Source of the DNA: Shewanella kaireitica
Lineage (GTDB): Bacteria > Pseudomonadota > Gammaproteobacteria > Enterobacterales > Shewanellaceae
NCBI RefSeq assembly: GCF_023284045.1
Contig: NZ_JAKIKQ010000010.1
Coordinates: 1 to 64,000, forward strand
DNA length: 64,000 bases
Direction: 5' to 3'
Both the position numbers and the translations under genes were made by a program. This document shows, in pieces, positions 55,520 through 64,000 of the stretch; position 1 is the stretch's first letter, and each line of letters begins with the position of its first letter. A model generated the notes under the pieces. The model had not been told where the DNA came from and made no database searches. It worked only from the letters and a program-made list of their open reading frames with translations.

Positions 55520-55865
55520 CCGTTCTTAGCGGACATATTGGCCAACATCTTCGTCATTAAAAGGGATACCGCTTGAGTGTAACGTATGCTGCTTTAGGCT
55601 TATAGCGCTTCATACTCGAATAACACCAAAAAAAGCCGCAACCTGCTAGCCGCCAATTGTTCTATTTTAGAAACAATGTGCATACTCGTCTTGCCTAAAG
55701 TGAATGAGTGACATTTAGATGAACATTACTCATCTGCCGAAATTAATGGTTGCAATCAGTTATAAAACTGATTAATTTAAATGCATCGGCAACGTAGCGT
55801 TATCTCAGTTGCAGATATTATGGCCATCAGGCCCAACTGAATATTTAGAGCAGAGAAACAAGAAT
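55520..55865. other. Divergent control region between yoaA and the his operon
   Basis: About 346 bases containing the candidate his promoter at 55750-55778 with a perfect palindrome. The yoaA promoter should lie at the left end. No other feature was recognised. Confidence 0.5.
55750..55778 (+). promoter_or_regulatory. Candidate sigma-70 promoter for the his operon, with internal palindrome
   Basis: TTGCAA and TAATTT hexamers with 17-base spacing, about 90 bases before the hisL start. The spacer contains AATCAGTT-ATAA-AACTGATT (55754-55773), a perfect 8-bp inverted repeat that could be an operator. The placement is inference; the -10 hexamer is weak. Confidence 0.35.
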
Positions 55866-55913
55866 ATGATACAGCTTCTGAACACTATCCATCATCACCA
55901 CCATATGCGGTAG
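55866..55913 (+). CDS. hisL: His operon leader peptide
   Basis: 15-residue peptide MIQLLNTIHHHHHMR with five consecutive His codons, ending TAG at 55911-55913. Ribosome stalling at these codons when charged tRNA-His is scarce sets the attenuator pairing downstream. Enterobacterial HisL has seven His in a row; this version has five. It is too short to appear in a normal ORF scan. Confidence 0.93.
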   Translation: MIQLLNTIHHHHHMR

Positions 55914-56003
55914 CCTTCGGAAGCTCACTGCCGAAGGACTCATTCCTTCTGGCGGTTGATTCAAAATATCAAAAACCCCTGGAAGGAATTCCAGGGGTTT
56001 TTT
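55914..56003 (+). promoter_or_regulatory. Histidine-operon attenuator with competing hairpins
   Basis: Directly after the leader stop, CCTTCGG (55914-55920) pairs with CCGAAGG (55931-55937). GAAGGA (55933-55938) can pair instead with TCCTTC (55944-55949). ATTCCTTC (55942-55949) can also pair with GAAGGAAT (55982-55989), which blocks the terminator AAAAACCCCTGG (55971-55982) / CCAGGGGTTTTTT (55991-56003). This is a full set of alternative structures for translation-coupled attenuation. The pairing map is by eye from the sequence. Confidence 0.9.
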
Positions 56004-56062
56004 GGTTTTAATTTAACAAATTGTTTTATATACATTTTTGAATCAACTTAAAGGAAGTATCC

Positions 56063-56962
56063 ATGTCAGAGTCAAACAGATTAAGAATTGCTATCCAAAA
56101 ATCAGGTCGTCTATCAAAAGAGTCTCTGAAATTACTTAAGAGCTGTGGCGTAAAGTTCAATATTAATGAGCAACGCCTTATTGCCCACTCTGACAACATG
56201 CCAATCGATCTGCTTCGTGTCCGTGATGATGATATTCCAGGTCTCGTGATGGATGGTGTAGTCGACTTAGGTTTTATTGGCGAGAACGTTTTGGAAGAGG
56301 AACAGATTGAACGTCAATCACTAAACAAGCCATCTGAGTGCATCAAACTGCGAGAGCTTGATTTCGGCGCTTGTCGTTTATCACTTGCTGTACCAAACGA
56401 ATTTAATTACCAAGATGCCAGCTCGCTAGAAGGACTGCGCATTGCAACCTCATACCCAAACATTCTACGTCGTTATATGCAGCAAAAAGGCATTAGCTAC
56501 AATGACTGTATGTTAAAAGGCTCTGTAGAAGTGGCTCCAAGAGCTGGGCTGTCTGATGCCATTTGCGATTTAGTATCTACCGGCGCCACTCTGGAAGCTA
56601 ACGGCCTGTATGAAACAGAAGTTATATACCAATCTACCGCTTGCCTTATCCAATCAACCAAGAGCCAACCAGATGACAAACAAGCGCTTATTAACAAAAT
56701 CCTGTCTCGCATCAACGGCGTAGTACGTGCAAAAGAGAGCAAATACATTTTGCTACACGCACCAACTGAAACGCTAGAGCAAATTGTTGCGTTACTTCCT
56801 GGCGCTGAAAACCCAACGGTATTACCACTCAATGATGATACCAACCGCGTTGCAATCCACGCCGTCAGCACCGAAGACCTGTTCTGGGACACTATGGAAC
56901 AGCTCACCCAGCTAGGTGCAAGTTCAATTCTTGTCATGCCTATTGAAAAAATGATGGGGTAA
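56063..56962 (+). CDS. hisG: ATP phosphoribosyltransferase, long form
   Basis: 299 residues. First committed step of histidine synthesis: ATP plus PRPP gives phosphoribosyl-ATP. It has the long HisG form with the C-terminal regulatory ACT-like domain (about 225-299), the site of histidine feedback inhibition. The PRPP-binding loop lies around [18 protein letters not shown] (about 170). The start has a good AAAGGAAG before ATG. It follows the attenuator by 60 bases as the first structural gene of hisGDCBHAF(IE). Confidence 0.96.
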   Translation: MSESNRLRIAIQKSGRLSKESLKLLKSCGVKFNINEQRLIAHSDNMPIDLLRVRDDDIPGLVMDGVVDLGFIGENVLEEEQIERQSLNKPSECIKLRELDFGACRLSLAVPNEFNYQDASSLEGLRIATSYPNILRRYMQQKGISYNDCMLKGSVEVAPRAGLSDAICDLVSTGATLEANGLYETEVIYQSTACLIQSTKSQPDDKQALINKILSRINGVVRAKESKYILLHAPTETLEQIVALLPGAENPTVLPLNDDTNRVAIHAVSTEDLFWDTMEQLTQLGASSILVMPIEKMMG

Positions 56963-56966
56963 GTTG

Positions 56967-58283
56967 ATGGACATTCTCAATTGGCAAACGTTAACAGCAA
57001 CAGCTAAACAAGACGCACTGGCAAGATCGCCGCTCATTGGCGACTCAAGCCTTGAGCAAACTGTTGCTAACATTATCGATGAGGTAGTGACTGATGGCGA
57101 CGGTGCTTTGCGCAGTTTTGCCAAGCAGTTTGATGGCGTTAATATCGATAACCTTAAGCTGTCAAAAGCGCAAATAGCGCAAGCTTGCCAAGCAGTACCG
57201 GCAGAGTTAAAACAAGCGATAGCCCAAGCTCAAGCTAATATAGGTAGCTTTCACCAAGCGCAGGTATCTAGCCCTGTTGATGTTGAAACCCAGAAAGGTA
57301 TTCGCTGTGAGCTAAGAAGTGAGCCAATTGAGAAAGTCGGCCTCTATATTCCTGGCGGCACCGCGCCGTTAATCTCGACGGTTTTAATGTTGGCATTACC
57401 CGCCAAAATCGCTGGTTGCAGCAAACGCATTTTAGTCAGTCCTCCACCAATCAATGATGCTATCGTCTATGCAGCAGATGCATGTGGCATTACTGAGATC
57501 TATCAAATTGGCGGTGCACAAGCAATTGCAGCCCTCGCCTTTGGCACCGAGTCGGTACCTCAAGTTGATAAAATATTCGGTCCAGGTAACCGCTTTGTGA
57601 CTGAAGCTAAACGTGCAGTTAGCCAAGATAGCCGAGCAACGGTTAGTATCGATATGCCAGCAGGGCCTTCTGAGGTGTTAGTCATTGCTGATGCAAAAGC
57701 TAATGCCAGCTTTGTGGCAGCAGATCTGTTATCACAAGCCGAGCACGGACCTGACTCACAAGTGATGTTAGTGACAGACTCTATAGAAGTCGCCAATAAG
57801 GTGAATCAAGCATTAGAGCAGCAACTGTCTGAGCTTTCACGCGCTGAAGTTGCCACAACGGCACTAAGTTGTAGCCGTACCCTCCTGGTCAATGATATGA
57901 CTGAGGCTGCACGGGTCTCTAACCTTTACGGGCCTGAACACTTGATAATCCAGACCGAGCAACCAAGGGCCGTATTAGCGAATATTCGAGCTGCGGGCTC
58001 AGTATTTCTAGGGGCTTATACGCCGGAGTCAGTTGGAGATTACGCCAGTGGAACTAACCACGTATTGCCGACATATGGCTACAGCAAAACGGTGTCAAGT
58101 TTGTCGCTAGCAGACTTTAGTCGCCGCTTTACCGTACAAGAGCTAACCGCTGACGGTCTCGCAACCATAGGCAGTGCAGTGATGACACTCGCCGCAGCAG
58201 AGCAACTTGATGCTCATAAAAATGCAGTAGCGCTGCGTCTTGAATCACTTAATATCGCTAACAGCGATGCTTCGGAGGCATGA
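56967..58283 (+). CDS. hisD: Histidinol dehydrogenase
   Basis: 438 residues from ATG 56967 (a TTG one codon earlier is in frame). It oxidises histidinol to histidine in two NAD-dependent steps. Family features: PGGTAPLISTVLMLALPAKI, the NAD-binding IGGAQAIAALAFG, FGPGNRFVTEAKR, the zinc-ligand segment SQAEHGPDSQ, the catalytic GPEHLI and late SYSKTVSSLSLADF. The start lies four bases after the hisG stop; the end overlaps hisC. Confidence 0.96.
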   Translation: MDILNWQTLTATAKQDALARSPLIGDSSLEQTVANIIDEVVTDGDGALRSFAKQFDGVNIDNLKLSKAQIAQACQAVPAELKQAIAQAQANIGSFHQAQVSSPVDVETQKGIRCELRSEPIEKVGLYIPGGTAPLISTVLMLALPAKIAGCSKRILVSPPPINDAIVYAADACGITEIYQIGGAQAIAALAFGTESVPQVDKIFGPGNRFVTEAKRAVSQDSRATVSIDMPAGPSEVLVIADAKANASFVAADLLSQAEHGPDSQVMLVTDSIEVANKVNQALEQQLSELSRAEVATTALSCSRTLLVNDMTEAARVSNLYGPEHLIIQTEQPRAVLANIRAAGSVFLGAYTPESVGDYASGTNHVLPTYGYSKTVSSLSLADFSRRFTVQELTADGLATIGSAVMTLAAAEQLDAHKNAVALRLESLNIANSDASEA

Positions 58284-59341
58284 TGACCAAGGTAAATACT
58301 CTTGCACAACGCTTAGCTAGACCAGAGCTTTTAGATTTGGAAGTTTATCAGTCTGCAAGGCGTATTGGCGGCCAAGGTGATATTTGGATAAATGCTAATG
58401 AATCACCATTTAATAATACAAGTTTAGTGGGCGTAAATCGCTACCCAGAATGCCAGCCCCCCGCATTAATCGATGCTTACAGCCGCTATAGCAAGGTACC
58501 AAATAACTGTATTTTGACCGGTCGCGGCGCAGATGAAGCGATTGAGATCCTCATTCGTACATTCTGCAGTCCAGGTATCGATGCCATCACTACTTTTGGC
58601 CCAACCTATGGCATGTATGCCATTAGTGCCAAAACAGCCAATGTTGCAGTCAATGCTTTACAACTGACGGATGATTTTCAACTACCGACGGATTATACGA
58701 CGCAGATTGATAAAGGCTTAAGCAGCAAGATTGTGTTCATCTGCAATCCGAATAACCCAACAGGTAGTGTGATTGCAAGAGATGAATTAATTAAAGCCAT
58801 CGATAGTAATCCCCAGCAGCTAGTGGTAATCGATGAAGCGTATATCGAATTCAGCCCTGAGTATTCTGTGGCTGATTTAGTCGCAAGTAAAAGCAATTTG
58901 GTGGTGCTGCGTACCCTGTCAAAAGCATTTGCTCTGGCTGGTGCTCGCTGCGGTTTTTTGTTGGCAAATCCCGACATTATCGATATGTGCATGCGCGTAA
59001 TCGCCCCCTACCCTGTACCACTGCCTGTGAGTGAACTAGCAGTGCAAGCGCTAAGTCCCAATGGCTTAACAACCATGCAAACTCAGGTCGATGAAATGAA
59101 GCTGCAAGGTCAACGACTAGCGCAAGCATTGCAAGCCTTTGGCGCCAAAGTAGTAAAAGCGCACGGTAACTACGTTTTGGCGGAGTTTACAAACAAACAG
59201 GCTGTTCAACAAAAGCTAACTCAAGAAGGCGTAATTGCCCGCAGTTATAACGACAAACGCTTAGCAAACTGTATTCGTTTTAGCTTTTCCAATCAGGCGC
59301 AAACCGACTACTTGATTAACCTTTTTTCGGCGCCGAATTAA
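58283..59341 (+). CDS. hisC: Histidinol-phosphate aminotransferase
   Basis: About 352 residues, PLP fold type I. The PLP lysine is in TLSKAFALAGARCG, and CNPNNPTGSVIA and VIDEAYIEFSPE are the other cofactor contacts. It transaminates imidazole acetol phosphate with glutamate. Two ATGs touch (58280, 58283). The GGAGG at 58274-58278 is spaced one and four bases away, so the second is slightly better placed. Its start overlaps the hisD stop; hisB follows 75 bases after it. Confidence 0.95.
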   Translation: MTKVNTLAQRLARPELLDLEVYQSARRIGGQGDIWINANESPFNNTSLVGVNRYPECQPPALIDAYSRYSKVPNNCILTGRGADEAIEILIRTFCSPGIDAITTFGPTYGMYAISAKTANVAVNALQLTDDFQLPTDYTTQIDKGLSSKIVFICNPNNPTGSVIARDELIKAIDSNPQQLVVIDEAYIEFSPEYSVADLVASKSNLVVLRTLSKAFALAGARCGFLLANPDIIDMCMRVIAPYPVPLPVSELAVQALSPNGLTTMQTQVDEMKLQGQRLAQALQAFGAKVVKAHGNYVLAEFTNKQAVQQKLTQEGVIARSYNDKRLANCIRFSFSNQAQTDYLINLFSAPN

Positions 59342-59416
59342 TAAGAATAATCATGACTTGGCGAGATAGTTAAAGCTGAGTCTAAAAAATTAAAAAATCT
59401 GAAAGGTATTACTGCT

Positions 59417-60496
59417 ATGAAACAGAAAATTCTCTTTATTGACCGTGACGGCACCATTATCGAAGAGCCAGTGACCGATAAACAGGTTGATACGCTAGCT
59501 AAATTGGTATTTGAGCCCAATGTCATTCCAGCACTATTAAAACTGCAAGCCGCGGGTTACCGTTTGGTGATGGTCAGTAACCAAGACGGACTAGGCACCC
59601 CCTCTTTCCCGAAGGATGATTTTGATGCACCACAAGATATGATGATGCAAATATTGAGTAGCCAAGGGGTTAAATTTGACGATGTCCTTATCTGTCCTCA
59701 CTTTGATGACGAGAACTGCAGTTGCCGTAAACCAAAGCTGGGATTGGTAAAAGAATACCTGACTACTGGACGCATCGATTTCACCCAATCAGCGGTTATC
59801 GGCGACCGTGAAACTGATATGGGACTTGCTGACTCAATGGGCATTCAAGGGCTGCAATACAACCCACAAAGCCTGACTTGGAACGACATAGCTGAAAAAC
59901 TGCTCAGCAAGAACCGTGTCGCTACCGTCGTACGCACCACTAAAGAGACCGACATTAAAGTCACCATCGACCTCGACTCTGGCGTTAAAGGTTCAATCAA
60001 TACTGGTATTGGCTTTTTTGATCACATGCTAGAGCAAATATCGACCCACGGTAATTTTAAGATGGACGTTAACGTGGATGGTGATTTAGAGATTGATGAC
60101 CACCACAGCGTTGAAGATACCGCGCTTGCTATAGGTGATGCACTGCGTCAAGCATTAGGCGATAAACGCGGGATTGCGCGCTTTGGCAATGCTTTTGAGC
60201 AAGCTATTCCAATGGATGAAGCCAGCGCCGAGTGCTTACTCGACTTATCAGGGCGACCATTTATTAAGTTTTCCGCCGAATTTGAGCGCGAAATGGTAGG
60301 TGCTATGGCCACCGAAATGGTGCCACACTTCTTCCGTTCATTTTCAGATGGGCTTCGCTGTACTTTGCACCTTAAAACCTTAGGCGATAACGATCACCAT
60401 AAAGTAGAGAGCTTATTTAAGGTGCTTGGCCGTACGCTACGTCAAGCGGTCGCCATTGAAGGTGATGCATTGCCATCGAGTAAAGGTGTGCTATGA
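59417..60496 (+). CDS. hisB: Bifunctional histidinol-phosphatase/imidazoleglycerol-phosphate dehydratase
   Basis: 359 residues, a fusion typical of gammaproteobacteria. Residues 1-165 are a HAD phosphatase with [12 protein letters not shown] (nucleophile Asp), a zinc-binding [15 protein letters not shown] cluster, and VIGDRETDM. Residues 170-359 are the dehydratase with [13 protein letters not shown] and [14 protein letters not shown] metal-binding motifs. It catalyses steps 6 and 8 of the pathway. Its stop overlaps the hisH start by four bases. Confidence 0.96.
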   Translation: MKQKILFIDRDGTIIEEPVTDKQVDTLAKLVFEPNVIPALLKLQAAGYRLVMVSNQDGLGTPSFPKDDFDAPQDMMMQILSSQGVKFDDVLICPHFDDENCSCRKPKLGLVKEYLTTGRIDFTQSAVIGDRETDMGLADSMGIQGLQYNPQSLTWNDIAEKLLSKNRVATVVRTTKETDIKVTIDLDSGVKGSINTGIGFFDHMLEQISTHGNFKMDVNVDGDLEIDDHHSVEDTALAIGDALRQALGDKRGIARFGNAFEQAIPMDEASAECLLDLSGRPFIKFSAEFEREMVGAMATEMVPHFFRSFSDGLRCTLHLKTLGDNDHHKVESLFKVLGRTLRQAVAIEGDALPSSKGVL

Positions 60497-61203
60497 GCCC
60501 GCTAGAGAGTAATAAGTTAACAAGCGATGCCTCTATCGAAGGCACAACGGTGATTATCGATACTGGTTGTGCCAACCTAAGTTCAGTTCGCTACGCATTT
60601 GAGCGCTTAATGTCTGCTGATGAGCGTAAAAAACTCAGTGTTACCGATGACATTGCAGCAATTAAGGCTGCCACTCGCGTGGTGTTGCCCGGTGTTGGCA
60701 CAGCAGGTGCGGCAATGGCATCGCTGCGAAACAAGCAATTAGTTGAAGTGATTAAATCACTTTCACAACCGGTGCTAGGTGTCTGTTTAGGCATGCAAAT
60801 GTTAACGCGCTTATCTAATGAGCGCGGCGCGACAACAGAAGATTGTCAGTGTCTTGGGCTGATCCCAACTGATATCGAAGAGCTAGATAGCAAAGGTTTA
60901 CCCTTGCCACATATGGGCTGGAATCAAATAACCCCATCTGAACATCCAATTTTTGACGGGATCAGCGAAGGCGATTATGTGTATTTTGTCCATAGCTATC
61001 GAGCGCCAATAGGTGAATTTACTATCGCCTGTGCAGAACATGGTGAGCAATTTAGTGCAGCGATAGCCAAAGATAACTTTATCGGCTTGCAGTTTCACCC
61101 AGAAAAAAGTGCAACGGTAGGCGCAAGAATGCTGAAGAATTTCCTCAACATGTCGACAGATACTTTTTTTCAAAACAACAATTCAAACCAGTGTGAGGCG
61201 TAA
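60493..61203 (+). CDS. hisH: Imidazole glycerol phosphate synthase, glutaminase subunit
   Basis: 236 residues of class I glutamine amidotransferase. The nucleophile Cys is in [11 protein letters not shown], and the His and Glu partners are in GLQFHPEKS. The N-terminus carries about 15 extra residues ([17 protein letters not shown]) before the usual [13 protein letters not shown]; an internal start cannot be excluded, but the 4-base overlap with hisB supports this one. It supplies ammonia to HisF. hisA follows two bases later. Confidence 0.95.
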   Translation: MSPLESNKLTSDASIEGTTVIIDTGCANLSSVRYAFERLMSADERKKLSVTDDIAAIKAATRVVLPGVGTAGAAMASLRNKQLVEVIKSLSQPVLGVCLGMQMLTRLSNERGATTEDCQCLGLIPTDIEELDSKGLPLPHMGWNQITPSEHPIFDGISEGDYVYFVHSYRAPIGEFTIACAEHGEQFSAAIAKDNFIGLQFHPEKSATVGARMLKNFLNMSTDTFFQNNNSNQCEA

Positions 61204-61205
61204 AG

Positions 61206-61943
61206 ATGATCATACCTGCAATTGATCTTATAGAAGGTCAAGTCGTTCGTCTTTATCAAGGCGACTACAATCAAAAAACAACGTTTGATTTAAGCCCATT
61301 AGCGCAGCTAAAAAGCTATCAGGAGCAAGGTGCAGACTTACTGCACATTGTCGATTTAACCGGCGCAAAAGATCCTATGAAACGCCAAACACAGCTTATT
61401 GCCAGCTTAGTACAAGGACTAGACACACCGATACAGGTAGGCGGTGGTGTGAGGACCGAAGCGCAGTTAAGTGAGTTACTGGAGATAGGTGTGAGCCGTG
61501 TAGTGATTGGCTCTCTCGCCGTCAAAGAGCCAGAGCTCGTCAAAAGTTGGTTTATAAAATATGGTAGCGACGCGATCTGTTTAGCACTCGATGTCAACAT
61601 TAACGAAATAGGTGAAAAAATAGTAGCTGTATCAGGCTGGCAGTCTGGTGGTGGTAAAACACTGGAATCCTTAGTGGCTGAGTTTACAGAGGTCGGCCTA
61701 AAACACGCCCTAGTAACAGATATTAGCCGCGATGGTACTCTGAAAGGCGCCAACACCGAACTTTACCAAGAGATAAGCACTGCATACCCTGAGATTAACT
61801 GGCAAGCCTCCGGTGGTATTGCAACCCTTGCGGATGTCAATGCGGTCAAGGAGAGTGGCGCTAATGGCATAATTATAGGAAAAGCACTGCTTATTAATCA
61901 GTTTACCGTTGAGGAGGCGATTACATGTTGGCCAAACGCATAG
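61206..61943 (+). CDS. hisA: Phosphoribosylformimino-5-aminoimidazole carboxamide ribotide isomerase
   Basis: 245 residues, a TIM barrel. The first half has [19 protein letters not shown] (catalytic Asp8) and [20 protein letters not shown]. The second half has [18 protein letters not shown] (the general-acid Asp) and [13 protein letters not shown]. It opens the ribose ring by Amadori rearrangement. The ATG lies two bases after the hisH stop, and the gene overlaps hisF by 19 bases. Confidence 0.96.
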   Translation: MIIPAIDLIEGQVVRLYQGDYNQKTTFDLSPLAQLKSYQEQGADLLHIVDLTGAKDPMKRQTQLIASLVQGLDTPIQVGGGVRTEAQLSELLEIGVSRVVIGSLAVKEPELVKSWFIKYGSDAICLALDVNINEIGEKIVAVSGWQSGGGKTLESLVAEFTEVGLKHALVTDISRDGTLKGANTELYQEISTAYPEINWQASGGIATLADVNAVKESGANGIIIGKALLINQFTVEEAITCWPNA

Positions 61944-62698
61944 TCCCCTGCCTCGATGTAAAAGAGGGTAAAGTGGTTAAAGGGGTGCAATTTCGTAACC
62001 ACGAAATTGTCGGTGACATTGTGCCGCTAGCAGCGCGCTACGCCGATGAAGGCGCCGATGAACTGGTGTTCTATGACATCACCGCCAGTGCCCATGACCG
62101 TGTTATCGATAAATCATGGGTTAGTCGTGTCGCAGAGCGTATCGATATTCCGTTTTGCGTAGCAGGTGGCATTCGAACCATCGAGCAAGCCCGAGAGAAG
62201 CTGGCCTTTGGCGCTGATAAGATTTCGATTAATTCACCAGCTTTAACTGACCCAAGTTTAATTGAACGTTTACAAGACGAGTTCGGCCGCCAATGTATCG
62301 TTATCGGAATCGACTCTTACTACGATCACATTAGTGACAGTTATAAAGTAAAACAGTTTACTGGCGATGAAGCAGCCACAAAAGACACCCAATGGTTTAC
62401 GCAAGATTGGGTAGAAGAGGTACAAAAGCGTGGCTGTGGTGAAATAGTACTCAATGTAATGAATCAAGACGGGGTGCGTCAAGGTTATGATATCGAACAG
62501 TTATCAATGATCCGCTCTCTATGTGACGTACCACTAATTGCTTCCGGCGGCGCGGGCACTATGGCACATTTTAAAGATGTCTTTGCCCTTGCTAAAGTCG
62601 ATGCTGCACTTGCTGCCAGTGTGTTCCACAAAGGCATTATCGATATCCAAGCGTTAAAGCGTTATCTACGTGACAATCAAATCGCTGTGCGCGTTTAA
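61925..62698 (+). CDS. hisF: Imidazole glycerol phosphate synthase, cyclase subunit
   Basis: 257 residues, a TIM barrel homologous to HisA. Signature segments: [20 protein letters not shown] (Asp11 of the active site), [40 protein letters not shown] (second catalytic Asp) and [13 protein letters not shown]. It uses ammonia from HisH to form IGP and release AICAR. Its start lies 19 bases inside hisA, which implies translational coupling. Confidence 0.97.
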   Translation: MLAKRIVPCLDVKEGKVVKGVQFRNHEIVGDIVPLAARYADEGADELVFYDITASAHDRVIDKSWVSRVAERIDIPFCVAGGIRTIEQAREKLAFGADKISINSPALTDPSLIERLQDEFGRQCIVIGIDSYYDHISDSYKVKQFTGDEAATKDTQWFTQDWVEEVQKRGCGEIVLNVMNQDGVRQGYDIEQLSMIRSLCDVPLIASGGAGTMAHFKDVFALAKVDAALAASVFHKGIIDIQALKRYLRDNQIAVRV

Positions 62699-62737
62699 AC
62701 TAGCGACACATAAATTAGTTCGAATTAAGGATGTAAA

Positions 62738-63379
62738 ATGACATCGCTTTATCAAACAAATAAGCAAGACCGTGAATTGTTGAGTCAATTAGACTGGGCC
62801 AAAACAGACGGTTTAATACCCGCCGTGGTACAGAATCACTTAACCGGCAAAGTGCTGATGCTGGGCTATATGGATCAGGCAGCATTAGATAAGACCCTCA
62901 CTACAGGACAGGTCACCTTTTTTAGCCGCAGTAAACAGCGCTTATGGACTAAAGGCGAAACTTCGGGCAACACGCTTGACCTAGTTGCGCTGGACATGGA
63001 TTGTGACAACGACAGTTTATTAGTTCAGGTGCTACCTAATGGTCCAACTTGCCATAAAGGCACGCAGAGTTGCTGGACGGACGGTAAAGCCCATAGCTTC
63101 ATCGATAACCTCAGTGCATTGATCACTTCTCGCAAGGGGCAAGACCCGAAATCTAGCTACACTGCTTACTTGTTTGAGCGTGGCACTAAACGTATTGCGC
63201 AAAAAGTCGGTGAAGAGGGGCTTGAAACTGCGCTAGCAGCCGCAACAAATGACAAGCCTGAACTGATTGATGAAGCATCCGACCTCATATACCACTTACT
63301 GGTGTTGCTCGAAGATCAGGAGCTTTCACTTGAAGATGTTACTGCCAACCTAATGAAGCGACATAACGCAGCTCAGTAA
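62738..63379 (+). CDS. hisI: Bifunctional phosphoribosyl-AMP cyclohydrolase/phosphoribosyl-ATP pyrophosphatase
   Basis: 213 residues. Residues 1-125 are the HisI cyclohydrolase ([11 protein letters not shown], the DMDCDNDS zinc/metal site, [12 protein letters not shown]). Residues 125-213 are the HisE pyrophosphatase, an all-helical MazG-like fold ([28 protein letters not shown]). It carries out steps 2 and 3 of the pathway. An AAGGATG ribosome site precedes the ATG. It is the last his gene; no canonical terminator follows before the next ORF. Confidence 0.96.
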   Translation: MTSLYQTNKQDRELLSQLDWAKTDGLIPAVVQNHLTGKVLMLGYMDQAALDKTLTTGQVTFFSRSKQRLWTKGETSGNTLDLVALDMDCDNDSLLVQVLPNGPTCHKGTQSCWTDGKAHSFIDNLSALITSRKGQDPKSSYTAYLFERGTKRIAQKVGEEGLETALAAATNDKPELIDEASDLIYHLLVLLEDQELSLEDVTANLMKRHNAAQ

Positions 63380-63381
63380 AC

Positions 63382-63648
63382 ATGCGAGTAAACTCCTGGT
63401 TAACTATACCTTTAGTGATCCTCATCATTGTTATAGTTAGCCAGAGTAACGATTTAAGTGATAACCTCAACAATGGAACAATCAATATGAGCGTTAATCA
63501 TTTTCCCCGCTATTACAGTTACATACCACGGGAAAATCATTATACTCTAAGTAGTTCCAGTCCTAATTCAGTTGGTGAGTATTATCAAACATTTGCTGTT
63601 CACTACATTAATAACATATGCACTCACAGTTCAGACTGCAGTGGCTGA
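63382..63648 (+). CDS. Doubtful small ORF after hisI
   Basis: 88 codons beginning two bases after the hisI stop. The first 20 residues (RVNSWLTIPLVILIIVIVS) are hydrophobic and could be a signal or anchor; the rest is Asn/Ser/Tyr-rich with no recognisable domain. Against it: its last 74 bases overlap a better-supported gene in another frame, and it contains the inverted repeat and -10-like sequence that probably belong to that gene's promoter. I list it with low confidence. Confidence 0.2.
   Translation: MRVNSWLTIPLVILIIVIVSQSNDLSDNLNNGTINMSVNHFPRYYSYIPRENHYTLSSSSPNSVGEYYQTFAVHYINNICTHSSDCSG
63496..63541. promoter_or_regulatory. Inverted repeat upstream of the solute-binding-like gene
   Basis: AATCATTTTCCC (63496-63507) and GGGAAAATCATT (63530-63541) are inverted with one mismatch and a 22-base centre. 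A TATACT -10-like hexamer directly follows (63541-63546), 28 bases before the GTG start. It may be an operator-promoter or a his-operon stem-loop; no T tract follows. Confidence 0.4.
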
Positions 63649-64000
63649 TAAACTAAACTATTTAATCATCGCCAACCAAGCTGAGCCTTTTCAAATTAAT
63701 AATCATGCTGCTCAGACTGGCGTAATCACCGATATCATCGCTAGCCTCGCACAAAAAAAACCGTTAGAAATCTCCCCACAAGTCATGCCTTTCAAACGGT
63801 ACCTTTATGAAATTGAAAAACAAACTTATCTAAACTGGATAAGCTATGGTTCGCCAACATGGCGTTCTGCCGACGGTAATTGGACACAGAATAAACGCCT
63901 TTCCAATCAATCATTGTTCAGTGCTAAACATATAATGACCACCTTGAAAGACAACGATCAAATAACAGGGTTTAACAATGCTTTATTAGGTAAAACGGTC
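63575..64000 (+). CDS. Periplasmic solute-binding-like protein, 5' part
   Basis: 142 codons to the window edge, from GTG 63575 (no strong Shine-Dalgarno visible). The protein begins with a signal peptide (MSIIKHLLFTTLITYALTVQ, then TAVA before DKLNY). The mature part reads LIIANQAEPFQINN, then TGVITDIIASLA and QVMPFKRYLYEIEK. This matches the opening of family 3 (amino-acid/polar) periplasmic binding domains, where a ligand-binding strand is followed by a G-x-x-x-D-I-I helix. Such stand-alone proteins are common in Shewanella as sensors or orphan binding proteins. It is incomplete at the 3' end, so length and partners are unknown. Confidence 0.7.
   Translation, partial: MSIIKHLLFTTLITYALTVQTAVADKLNYLIIANQAEPFQINNHAAQTGVITDIIASLAQKKPLEISPQVMPFKRYLYEIEKQTYLNWISYGSPTWRSADGNWTQNKRLSNQSLFSAKHIMTTLKDNDQITGFNNALLGKTV

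Noticed and set aside
56497..56937. 146-codon minus-strand frame inside hisG
   Set aside because: Complete overlap with a conserved enzyme gene; composition and lack of a ribosome site mark it as a shadow.
61319..61756. 145-codon minus-strand frame inside hisA
   Set aside because: Shadow frame within a conserved his gene.

Overview
The window reads as a chromosomal segment of a marine gammaproteobacterium, most likely Shewanella or a close relative. This rests on a GltA C-terminus of the enterobacterial/Shewanella type, a hisGDCBHAFI operon with a His-rich leader peptide and attenuator, the YdbH-YnbE-YdbL trio, many lipoproteins and outer-membrane proteins, several RND pumps, a Cache-type chemoreceptor and a PAS-GGDEF protein. 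Genus placement is inference from gene content and protein style, since no search could be run. I saw no rRNA or tRNA gene, CRISPR array, prophage or full-length insertion sequence.

Layout. 1-180: 3' end of gltA and its terminator. 0.4-8.7 kb: two paralogous family III CoA-transferase-like proteins of unusual permuted architecture flank a LysR regulator, an outer-membrane porin-like protein, a SYLF-domain lipoprotein with a barrel-like C-terminus, and a patatin-like lipoprotein. 9.1-11.2 kb: HlyD-type adaptor plus DUF2955-like membrane protein. 11.7-13.7 kb: an orphan radical SAM protein with a B12-binding-like region. 14.0-22.1 kb: small lipoprotein, then one RND adaptor with two tandem RND permeases (VexIJK/MdtABC-like layout). 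22.3-31 kb: PAS-GGDEF protein, lipoprotein CpdB-type nucleotidase, three small proteins without clear function, DUF938 methyltransferase, YjjG nucleotidase, chemoreceptor. 31.5-37 kb: HEXXH-bearing lipoprotein, long acyl-CoA dehydrogenase, hexose-6-phosphate mutarotase.

37.3-37.6 kb holds a 327-bp MITE-like element with matching terminal inverted repeats, nested internal hairpins and a possible TTA target duplication. 37.9-41.7 kb: ydbH-ynbE-ydbL, which act together in envelope phospholipid traffic. 41.7-46.5 kb: AI-2E-family transporter and K+ channel pair, a membrane-anchored CadC/ToxR-like regulator, and two small secreted proteins. 46.8-51 kb: a second RND adaptor-permease pair. 51.3-55.5 kb: a second secreted HEXXH protein, EamA transporter, small membrane protein, and YoaA helicase. 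55.7-63.4 kb: the complete, tightly coupled histidine operon. The last about 425 bases carry the start of a periplasmic solute-binding-like gene that runs off the window.

The region is mostly ordinary housekeeping and accessory chromosome. I found nothing that I can call a new defence or mobile system with confidence. The most unusual items are the permuted CoA-transferase pair with a possible shared TTGC/GCAA palindrome, the SYLF-barrel lipoprotein, the two HETxHSYQ proteins, and the MITE-like element.
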